A stretch of 64,000 nucleotides of DNA from Solen grandis (Eukaryota > Mollusca > Bivalvia > Adapedonta > Solenidae): NCBI GenBank assembly GCA_021229015.1, contig CM037778.1, forward strand, positions 16,871,214 to 16,935,213, in the 5' to 3' direction. The position numbers and the translations under genes were made by a program. Numbering within the stretch: position 1 is the stretch's first letter; the number at the start of each line of letters is the position of its first letter. Shown piece by piece: positions 26,601 through 38,600 of this stretch. The notes under the pieces are model-generated. The model worked only from the letters and a program-made list of their open reading frames with translations, did not search any database and was not told the origin of the DNA.

Positions 26601-29600
26601 CATGGAGGAGAAGTGTCATTCACAAGAACTGTATCTCTGCACATCTAATTTCAATTCAAAAAACATAGATTTGCATATTTAAATCAAAAATTCAAATTAC
26701 CTGAGATTTCTAAATTGAATAAATCATATTTAGCGAGTTGAAATATTTATTTTTATGATTTCTGTGGACTACCAATTGATGATCATTAGAACAAACTATT
26801 TAAACTAATGGGTTATATTGATTATCTTTGAATTATTGATCACTATTGATTGTCTCATTTTACGCATTTTAACGCTACAGGTGTTTTGAGATTTAACAAA
26901 ACTGATTACATGTTTTGCTGAATTACACACCTGTAACGTTGAAAAACATATTTTAAACCAATTATAATGTTAATCTTATCTTATAGCAAATATTTAACAT
27001 TTGTAAGCATCCTTATATTTCATACGCCTCTGTAGTTCATTTGTGTCCATATGAAGCTAACAATAGATTCCCTCTTAAGAAGATTAAACTATAAATTATG
27101 AATTATGAATCATCCCAACAAATAATGTCCTATACAAATTCAGATTTGTTGATTCAAGTCTATGTTCCTTTTGCAATTCTGCTATTGAGACTATAGATAA
27201 TTTATTTTTAATGTAATAATATACAACCACTATGGAAAAAATTAAATAATTTAATTGCTACGACTCCAACATTGTTATATGCAAAAAAATGTTATTAGGA
27301 ATTATTGGAAAATAAATAGATAAACATGTAGTAATATTTGTAAGATTTTAATTATGTTAATGAAATATATATATACCGTATATTAGAAAAAAAAATGTCA
27401 AGCACAGTCACCCATAACCCTCTTTCTATTTTGCCTGTTTTTTTTATAATACTCTTTACTTTTATAGTTTTCAAGACTTTTGTTTTTTTAGCTCACCTGA
27501 GCAAAGCTCAGGGTGAGCTATTGTGATCCCGTTAGCGTCCGTCGTGCTGCGTCAACCATTTTTAGTGTTTACACTCTATCACCTTTATTTCTTAAGCAAT
27601 CATCTTCAAACTTTAAGACAATGTTTATGACCATAATGTCTCGATTGAGTTCGATTATGGCTTAGATCCGTCAATTAGGTCAGGAGTTATGCCCCTTTTA
27701 ATATTAAAAAAAATGCCATATTTCACGTTATTTACACTCTAGCATCTTCATCTTTTGAGCAATCATCTTCAAACTTTATGACAAGGCTTATAATCATAAG
27801 GTCTCGATTGAGATCGATTATGGCTGAGATCTGTCAATTAGGTCAGAAGTTATGCCCCTTTTAATATTCAAAAAATGCCATATTTCACTTTGTTTACACT
27901 CTAGCATCTTCATCTTTTGAGCAATCATCTTCAAACTTTATGGCAATGCTTATTACCATAAGGTCTCGATTGAGTTCGATTATGGCTGAGATCTGTCAAT
28001 TAGGTCAGAAGTAATGCCCCTTTTAATATTCAAAAAATGCCATATTTCACTTTGTTTACACTCTAGCATCTTCATCTTTTGAGCAATCATCTTCAAACTT
28101 AATGGCAATGCTTATGACCATAATGTCTCAATTGAGTTCGATTATGGCTGAGATCAGTTGATTAGGTCAGGAGTTAAGCCCCTTTTAATATAAAAAATGC
28201 CATATTTTACATTGTTTACACTCTAGCATCTTCATCTTTTTAGCAATCATCTTTATTACAATGTTTATGACCATAATGTCTTGATTGAGTTCGATTATGG
28301 CTGAGATTCGTCAATTAGGTCATGAGTTATGCCCCTTTTAATACAAAAAATGCAAGATTCAACTTTGTTTATTCTCTACCAACTTCATTTTTTTAACAAT
28401 CTTTTTTAAACTTTAAGACAATGTTTATGCCCATAATCCCGCAATCGGGTTCAATTATAACTGATATTGACTTGTAAATTTAGGAGTTATGCCCATTTCA
28501 CCATAAAAAAAGCCAGATTTCACTTTTACACTCAAGCATCTTTATTTCTTAAGCAATCATCTTTCTCAGGTGAGCGACCAAGGGCCATCTTGGCCCTTTT
28601 GTTTTCTTTTGTTTTTGTTCTCCTTTTTTATGTGTATGTTTATACTTAAAAAACATGGGACACCACTTAATGTATTGTAGCTAAAGAATGGCTTTTTAAA
28701 TATAAGAAATATATCAATATGTCATAATTCGTATGAAATTATGCATGGAATTGTGTCAGTATGAAATTATGCATGGAATTGTGTCAGTATGAAATTATGC
28801 ATGGAATTGTGTCATTCTGTATGAATTGTTCTGTTTGTCAAAATATGCAAACTGTAATGTGAAAATAAAAAATAATAATCTTACTTTTGTTTGATTTTAA
28901 TACTTCTTATTACATTTTTTTCTTTTATTTGAATAGAGAAAGGGAAGCCGAAAATGAAGAAGGATGAAATCAAAGAGGTAATCAAATTTTTACTCAACTG
29001 GGACCAGTATTCAGATTGAGCTATTTCGACAGATTTCTGTTCATCCACTATTGTTGTTAACAATTGCTTGTGAAACAACCAATCTAGAGGCCATATTTTA
29101 GCTCAGTCTGTTACGTCATGCTGTCAAAGTAATGATCTACACGAATCCCCTTATGAGTAATAAACTAGATCAACATGGCAGATGTTAGTGAAAACAGTCA
29201 TTTTTAGCTCACCAGAGCACGAAGTGCTCAGGGTGAGCTATTGGGATCACCCTTCGTCTGTCGCCCGTCGTCGTCTGTTGTAAAACAATTTGCTTTAAAA
29301 GACATCTCCTCTGAAACCGCTGGACAAAATCTGATGAAACTTGGTATAAATGGTCCTTGGGTGGGACTCTACAAAAATTGCTCAAATAAAGTTGCTCTAT
29401 GCAGAACTCTGGTTGCCATGGCAACAAAAAGAAAAAATTCTTGGAAAGTTTAAAAATCATCTCCTTCAAAACTACTGGCCAGATTTCAAAATAAATTGGT
29501 ACAGATGATCCTTGGGGGTAGCACTACAAAGATCGCTAAAATTATTCGGATCCACAAAAAAACATGGGCGCCAGGGGCTGGGCTTATTTTACATTTTTTT

Positions 29601-32600
29601 AGCTCACCTGAGCACAACGTGCTCATGGTGAGCTATTGTGATCGCCTTTTGTCCGTCGTCCGTCGTCCGTCGTCCGTGCGTGCGTGCGTGCGTGCGTGCG
29701 TGCGTCCGTCGTCAACAATTTGCTTTAAACAACATCTCCTCATAAACCGCTGAAGGGATTTTGACCAAACATCACAGGAATCATCCTTATGATGCCCTCT
29801 ATCAAAGTTGTACAAATTATTCAGATTGGTTAAAAAAGTAGGTCACAGGAGCTAAAAATAGATTTTAAAAATGCAAACTTTGAAAATCTTCTTCTGCAAA
29901 ACTGCAAGGCCTAGAGCTTAGATATTTGGTATGTAGCATCATCTTATGGGCCATTACCAAGATTGTACAAATCATAGCCCTACGGTGATAAATGACCCCG
30001 CACCAGGGGTCACTTGTTTTACATAGAGTTATATAGGAAAATCTTTAAAAATCTTCTTCTATGAATCCATTAGGCCTAGAGCTTAGATATTTGGTATGTA
30101 GCATCATCTAATGGTTCATTACCAAGATTGTTCAAATCATAGCCCTACGGTGATAAATGCCCCCGCACCAGGGGTCACTTGTTTTACATAGAGTTATATA
30201 GGAAAATGTTTAAAAATCTTCTTCTATGAATCCATAAGGCCTAGAGATTAGATATTTGGTATGAAGCATCATCTTATGGTTCATTACCAAGATTGTACAA
30301 ATCATGACCCTATGGTGATAAATGACCCCGCACCATGGGTCACTTGTTTTACATAGAGTTATATAGGAAAAAACTTTAAAAATCTTCTTATATGAATCCA
30401 TTAGGCCTAGAGCTTAGATATTTGGTATGTAGCATCATCTTATGGTCCATTACCAAGATTGTACAAATCATAGCCCTAGATGATAAATGCCCCGCACCAG
30501 GGGTCACTTGTTTTACATAGATTTATATAGGAAAATCTTTAAAAATCTTCTTCTATGAATCCATAAGGCCTAGAGCTTAGATATTTTATGTAGCATCATC
30601 TAATGGTTCATTACCAAGATTGTACAAATCATAGCCATGGTGATAAATGACCCCGCAAATAGGGGTCACTTGTTTTACATAGAGTTATATAGGAAAAGCT
30701 TTAAAAATCTTCTTCTATGAACCATAAGGCCTAGAGATTAGATATTTGGTATGTAAGCATCATCTTATGGTTTATTACCAAGATTGTACAAATCATACCC
30801 TATGTGATAAATGCCCCCCACCAGGGGTCACTTGTTTAACATAGAGTTATATAGGAAAATTTTAAAAATCTTCTTCTATGAATCCATAAGGCCTAGAGCT
30901 TAGATATTTGGTATGTAGCATCATCTTATGGTTCCATTACCAAGATTGTACAAATCATGACCCTACGGTGATAAATGACCCCGCACCAGGGTCACTTGTT
31001 TTACATAGAGTTATATAGAAAAAACTTTAAAAATCTTCTTCTATGAATCCATTAGGCCTAGAGCTTAGATATTTGGTATGTAGCATCATCTTATGGTCAT
31101 TACCAAGATTGTACAAATCATAGCCCTAGTGATAAATGACCCCGCACCAGGGGTCACTTGTTTTACATAGAGTTATATAGGAAAATCTTTAAAAATCTTC
31201 TTCTATGAAGCCATTAGGCCTAGAGATTAGATATTTGGTATGAAGCATCATCTTATGGTTTCATTACCAAGATTGTACAAATCAAGCCCTATGGTGATAA
31301 ATGACCCCGCACCAGGGGTCACTTGTTTTACATAGAGTTATATAGGAAAATCTTTAAAAATCTTCTTCTATGAATCCATTAGGCCTAGAGCTTAGATATT
31401 TGGTATGAAGCATCATCTTATGGGTCATTACCAAGATTGTACAAATCATAGACCCTACGGTGATAAATGCCCCGCACCAGGGGTCACTTGTTTTAACATA
31501 GAGTTATATAGGAAAATCTTTAAAAATCTTCTTCTATGAATCCATTAGGCCTAGAGCTTAGATATTTGGTATGTAGCATCATCTTATGGGTCATTACCAA
31601 GATTGTACAAATCATAGCCCTACGTGATAAATGACCCCGCACCAGGGGTCACTTGTTTTACATAGAGTTATATAGGAAAATCTTTAAAAATCTTCTTCTA
31701 TGAATCCATTAGGCCTAGAGCTTAGATATTTGGTATGTAGCATCATCTTATGGTTCATTACCAAGATTGTACAAATCATGAGCCCTATGGTGATAAATGA
31801 CCCCGCACCAGGGGTCACTTGTTTTACATAGAGTTATATAGGAAAATCTTTAAAAATCTTCTTCTATGAAGCCATTAAGGCCTAGAGTTAGATATTTGGT
31901 ATGAGCATCATCTATGGTTTATTACAAGATTGTCAAATCTGACCCTATGGTGATAAATGCCCCCGCACAGGGTCCCTTGTTAACATAGATATATAGGCAA
32001 TCTTTAAAAATCTTTGTATGATCATTAGGCCTAAAAGCTTAAGATTGGTATGTAGCATCATCTTTGGTTTATAACCAAATTGTACAAATATAGCCTCAGA
32101 TGAAAATGCCAGGCCACAGGGCACTTGTTTTACATAGAGTTATAAGGAAAACTTAAAAAATTCTCTCTAAAATCCATTAGGACTAGAGCTTAGAATTTGG
32201 TATACATATCTTATGGTTCATTACAAAGATTGTACAAATCATGACCCAACTTGGTGATAAATGACCGACAAATCACTTTTTTACATAGAGTTATATAAAC
32301 ATCTTTAAATAATAATTTCAGAGTCATAATGGCCTAATGTTAGATATTTGGTTAGTAAGCATATCTTATGGTTTTTTACCAAGATTAGTACATATATGAA
32401 CTATTGATTAATGCCCGCACCAGGGGCATTGTATGAAATAGAGTTATATAGAAAAATCTTTAAAAATCTCATTTATAATCCATTTAAGTGCCTAGAGTTA
32501 TGGATATTTGTATTGTTATTTCATCTAATGGTTCATTATCAAATTCAAAAATGTGGCCCTTTGGAGATAATGACCCGCACTAAGTCTTCTCCTCTGAAAC

Positions 32601-35600
32601 CATAAGGCCCAGTGCTTATATATTTGGTGTGTAGTATTGTCAGGGCTAAAATGTTTAAGATTGAGTTATATCAGAATTCTTGTCTGTTTAAAAACCTTGT
32701 AATCAGTTGTAGCAATGGTACTCAGGTGAGCGATCCAGGGCCATCATGGCCCTCTTGTTTTATACAGGGAAAGATAAAAAAAAAATCTCCTCTAAAACCA
32801 ATGGACAGAATTTGATGAAATTTGGTAAAAATGATCTTTGGATGCAATTCTACAAAAATTGCTCAAATAAAAATGATCCATGCAGAACTCTGGTTGCCAT
32901 GGCAATAAATAGAACAAAAATCATCTTCTTCAAGATTAATATAAATCATCTTCCAGATTAATAATTTGCAGGGTTTCAAAATGTTTTTAATTGGTATAGA
33001 TGATCCTTGGGTGTAGCTCTACAAAGTATTCAAAATTATTTGGATGTGTGTTGTAAACTCGGCAACAATACGAGGGGAGGCTTATTTATTATATTTATAT
33101 TGATTTATGCAGAACTCTAGTTGCCATTGCAATGCAATGAAAAGATAAATTTAAAATTCATCTTGTTTAGAACTGCTAGCCAGATTTAAAATACATTGTT
33201 AAAGATGTTTATTTAGGGTTAATTGGCTAATTTTTACTTTGTTTTTCAGACAATTTTAACAATTAATCAAAATCAAAGGAAATGTCCTTTGTTTTCACGT
33301 GACGTCATCAAGACAAATCCGCCATCTTACCATTTTACTATTTGCACTTCTGTTTCAATTAAAGATTTACAGATATATACTTTTGAGTTTAAAAAACAGA
33401 AACATGTGAAGATTGATTCTATATTAAAGAAGTTGAAATTGCATAAAGTGGTTATTTAATACAATATATAAATTCTTTATTGAAGACGGAAAATATATAC
33501 GTTGTAATTTTTTGTAGTTGTCAGTAATTAATTTCCTTAGTGTCCTATATGAGACAAACGGATCCATCAACCTCCAACATTCAGTTTTAAGTCACTATAA
33601 ACTGTTCAGAGTCAAAGGTGTACTTTTGTGTGATTTTTCACTCCGTTGTCTAAAATATTTTTATCTTAATGGAAGCAAGCACGTTTTTCCCAAAAAAAGA
33701 AATGTAATCCATCAACTTACAACCAGTTAACTGTTCCAAGTCAAGGGTGTATTTTGTGTGGTTTTGACTCCGATTTATCTGTACTTGAAATTGTTTTGGC
33801 TGCTTTTTCCAGATTAACAACTGTTACTGATTAAACCTTTTCCTTCATATAGACTCATATTGACACTCTCAAAAGGAACCACATAAAATAGTCACAGTTA
33901 AACATTCCTTGTTACAGAAAACAATTGTTTCATTTTAAAATGCAGATGTACTCTGGTGAGCGTCTATGGCCCTTGGGCCTCTTGTTTTCATGTTACCTGC
34001 AATACTTACCATTATATTTAATTTTGCATGAAGGCTAGAATTTGTGTTCAAGATGAGCTGTAGGATCGTTGAATGTCATTCGTCTTTCAAAAATATTGCA
34101 ACATACAACATTGTTCTTCACATTGCAGTACATTCGGGCGTATATTGCCATGTTCTGCAGTGCTCTTGTTACTCCTGTTAGACTACTTCTTAGCAACCAC
34201 CAATTAAAATAAGGTGAAACTTTTTTGGAAGCTTCACTACCAAGAATCAGTTCACTTTAGCATATTTGGTTTGATATTGTAATCTTCCTAATTTGGCCAT
34301 TATTTATTTCAAACCAGAGCACAATGTGCTCAAGGTGAGTTATTAGGATCACCCTGCATCTGTCGTTCGATGTGCTTCGTCCGTCATTAACAATTAGCTT
34401 CAAGCGACCTGTTGTCTGAAACCGCTATTAGTAGTAATTTATGAAACTTGGCATGAATCATCCTTAGGTGAACCTCCACAAAAGTTGCTTAAATAAACTT
34501 GATCTATGCAGAACTCTGGTTACCATGGCAACCAACAGAACTTTAAAAGCTTCAAAATTCTTCTCCTCTGAAACCAATGCTCACAATTAAGTTTCATTTG
34601 ACTTAAATAGTCACCTCATGACTGTCTATCATAATTGCTAAAATAAAGTTGATCCCTTGAAAAATGAGGCCCCTAGGGGGTTGGCTAATTTCATTATACT
34701 CTATATAGATAATTTCCAAAATCCTTCTTCTATGAAGCCAATTGTCAGCATTTAATTCCATATAGCACAAATGATCACCTCATGGCTGTCTACCATACTT
34801 GCTAAAATAAAGTTGATCCCTTTGGAAAATGAGGCCCCTAGGGGGTTGCCAAGTTCACTTATACAGCTCTATTATGTAGAAGATTTCAAAAATCTTCTAT
34901 GAAGCCAATGGCCAGAATTTTATTTCATTTAGAATTCATGTGAGCTTTTAGGACCAATGGCTGTCTGTCGTCCTTAATTGTTTCAAACAACATCTCTGAA
35001 ATCGCTGGGCCAAATTTGATGAATCTTGCCTTTGATTTTTCTCCCATGAAGCTCTATCAGATTTGGTCAAATGGTTCCAGTCCAAAAAAAAGAGTTTAAA
35101 AGTGAAATCTTCAGAAATCTTCTTCTCCAAAACCTCAAGCCCTAGAAATAAGGTATATGGTGTGTGGCATTGTCTAGTGAGACTCTGCCAAGTGTTTTCA
35201 GATCATGCCCCATCAAAATTTGCCCCGCCCTAGGGGTCACTTGAGTTTACATAGACTTATATTGGAAAAACTTGAAAACCTTGTCAAAATCCACAAGGCC
35301 TATTATTTAAATATTTGGTGTGTAACATGGCCTAGTTGACCTCTACCAAGTTCATTTAAATCATGACCTTAGGGTCAAAAATGGCCCCGTCCTAGAGGTC
35401 ACTTGATTTTTTCTTCTCAGAAACCACAAGGCCTGCTGTTAAGATGTTTACTAGTGGACCTCAACCAAATCTTTTCAAATCTTGTCTCTGTTGTCAAAAT
35501 TGGCCCCGGCCCAGACCGCGTGTTCTGGAAAATAAAATGGTACTTAAGTATGATTTTTAAACTCAAACTCAAAATATGGGGCTAGGGGTCCCTTGACTTT

Positions 35601-38600
35601 ATATAGACTTATTAGAGCAATTAACCTTCAAAATTTGGAAGGCAGGTAGAGTTTTTGTGGGGAATTTAGATGATATTGCTGCACTTCTTCATGGATTGTG
35701 TAGTCAGTATGAATCATAATACATGTACTATAATTGGCAATGAAGGTAATGTTTATCAGGTGAGCAATTCAGTGTCATTATGACCCTCTTGTTTGAAAGT
35801 ATTATCAGTCATAACTCTGTATCCATTGCATGTATTGGACTGAACTATAATAGAAGTCTTCTCCCAATTCTTTAGAAAAAATACTTAATTTTAGGGGAAA
35901 AAAATTGAGCTATTGCCATGACCCTCTCGTTGGCTCACTTGGGCTCAATGCTTTATGTCACGTGTGTTTTATGTTAGCACTACAAATAGTTACAGATAAC
36001 ATTAACTATTTTGAGTGATAAATGATTCACTTTCAATTTATTTAATACGGCGGAGGATCCAGCTGTCGTCTCAACTCATTTAGTTGACATTATTTAAGTC
36101 AATATGATATAGAATTATAAAGTTTCAATACTTTAGTAAATCGTTATGTTAAAATGGCTTAGGAGATTTGTTATGAATTTAAACTATTATTAAACTAATT
36201 CAGAAACATGTTAATACATAAACTCAATTATCCATTGCAAAATAACTCTTAAATCTTTTCATAAATGTAAGAGCTCAAAACATCATTACTCTCTTTCTCT
36301 CAGGAAATCAGGTGTGAACTGTCAACACTTCTCACGCAGAGACTTTCAACAATACAGATCTTTGACCTGAAAGACCGCATGGAAAGAGCAAACAAAGATG
36401 TCAGAGTGGAGTTTATAGACAATAGGATTTACATAAACATGTTATATTCATCAGAAAGTGTCTTGGCTGATTTTCTTGAAAAAGAATTTAAAGCTGTTAA
36501 CAGAAATCCATTTTATATTCGTAACATTGAATCACATATTGCTGAATTCTTAGCGAAGAAATTGGCTAAAGGTACAAACGCCATTGTTTATAATCAAAAG
36601 GATTCAGAAATTACAGTCAATGGTGACGTTGAAATGTTCACAGAGGTACAAAACCTTCACAAAGTGTTGAAAGGCTGCCAGTCAGACAGCATTGTCATTA
36701 CAGAAGGGTCAAACAACATTGATGATTCAATTTGCTCCACCTTTGAGAACGAAAATCCGGGTGTATACATTGTAATTGATAATGGTGTTGCTTTAATCTA
36801 CACGGCAGCAGAAAAAATGGCTGAAGCAAAACACAAATTGAAGGTGAGTTTGGGTATTGTAAAAGCAACTGGTCGAAGACAGAGGAAGTTAGGAGGTTTT
36901 TCTTCGATGCAATGTGCACTCAGTAACATAAACCCTCCCCATGAAGATAGACCAGCAACACAAGGTTACTCTATGGACTGTTCTAGGACATCTACATTGG
37001 ATAATGCAATGTCGATGACTTCTGTGAAAGAAACAATGGAGAAGGTTTACATCACTGAAAACAGTCTAAAAATCAGGCTCTACACAAAGGATTACTTAGA
37101 CTTATCTGTTGAATGTATTGTGATTTGCTCGAATGAAAGATTCCATCACGATGGTAAAATTGCAAGAAATATAGTGAATCAAGCTGGCCCATTATTTGAA
37201 GAAGAAAGAAAAAGAATGTCTGAAAGACATAATAATTTGGAAGTAACTGAGTGTTGGTCAACCAAAACCAGCAGTTTGCCTTATAAGAAAATGATGCATG
37301 CCATTTGGCCCAAGTGGAATGAAAACAAACAAGATGATGTTCGAGATGACTTGAGGGTGACTCTTTTGAAAGTCCTGGGCATTGCAGCAGTTTCAGATGA
37401 AATTACGATTGGTATATTACCTACTGAAACAGGTATTTATACTTCTCAGAAACAAATTTATTTTGACAGTGCAATTTGTTTATATGTAGTCAAAATGTTT
37501 ATTTGACTTTGCAGATCTGTTCAGGGGTGCCAATTTTAGCTCACCTAAGCACGAAGTGCTCAAGGTGAGCTTTTGTGATTGCCCTGCGTCCGTCCTGGTG
37601 CGTCATCCATCCTCAACAATTTACTTTAAATGACATCTTCCCGGAAACCACTGGGCAGAATTTGATAAAACTTGGCAGGGATGTTCCTTAGGTGAACCTT
37701 CACAAAGGTTGCAAAAATTATACAAATCCGTGAAAAAACATGGCCGCCAGGGGCGGAGCTAATTTGCTTTATATGTATATAGTGAAATCTTTAAATGACA
37801 TCTCCTCTGAAACTGCAGGGCAGAATTCGATAAAATTTGGCATTTATGATCATTGGGTGAAGGTCCACAAAAGTTGCTAAAATTATTCCAATCCGTAAAT
37901 AAAACATGGCCACAAGGGGCGGGGCTAATTTGCCTAATATGAACATAGTGAACCTTTAAACAACATCTCCTCTGAAACCGCTGGACAGAATTTTATTATA
38001 TTTTGGGGGGATGATCCTTTGATGAAGCTTCACAAAAGTTGCTAAAATTATTCCGATCTGTAAAAAAAACATGGCTGCCAGGGGCAGGGCTAATTTGCCT
38101 AATATGTACATAGTGAGTCTTAAAACGACATCTCTGAAATCATTGGACAGAATTTGACTAAATTTGGCAGAGATGATCTTTGGGTGAAGCTTAATTCACA
38201 AAGGTTGCTGAAATGATTCCAATTCATAAAAAAACATGGCTGCCAGGGGCGGGTATAATTTGCCTTATATGTATATCGTGAAATCTTAATATGACATCTC
38301 CTCTGAAACTGCTGGACAGAATTTGATAAAACATTACAGGGATCATCTCCTTCAAAACTACCGGCCAGATTTCAAAATGTTTTAATACAGACTGATGTTC
38401 CTTGGGTAACCCTAAACTCAGGTGAGCGATCCAAAGCCATCATGGCCCTTTTGTTATGGTTATAACTCGCTGACATGTATAATTAGGAGTAATAGTTTTG
38501 CTGTTGTTTTTTATCATCAAAATCGTTACAGCTGTTCATAATACCAACCAAAGTTGTACAAAATGGTATAATGGTATAGCTTCCTTGCTTTATAAGGGTA

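Larger units (their letters stand above)
29202..33984 (+). mobile_element. Family 1b element, host of a nested insertion
   Basis: GCTCACCAGAG at 29207-29217 pairs perfectly with CTCTGGTGAGC at 33951-33961; hairpin GGCCCTTGGGCC at 33968-33979 is followed by T, CTTG and TTTT. The host core (tctcctctgaaaccgctgg, ggttgccatggcaac) stops near 29596 and resumes near 32758, the space being a complete family 1 element. The part from 33220 to 33940 has no clear core units and may contain further unrelated DNA. Confidence 0.65.

Noticed and set aside
29241..29815. Several 60-86 codon ORFs on both strands
   Set aside because: All lie in family 1 ends and cores and contain the translated GTCC microsatellite.
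29850..32620. Could the 164-nt array be a CRISPR array or centromeric satellite
   Set aside because: No short repeats with unique spacers; the array is bounded by transposon ends and the genome is eukaryotic.
36698..37261. Minus-strand ORFs opposite exon 10
   Set aside because: They are shadows of the coding exon and show no domain features.
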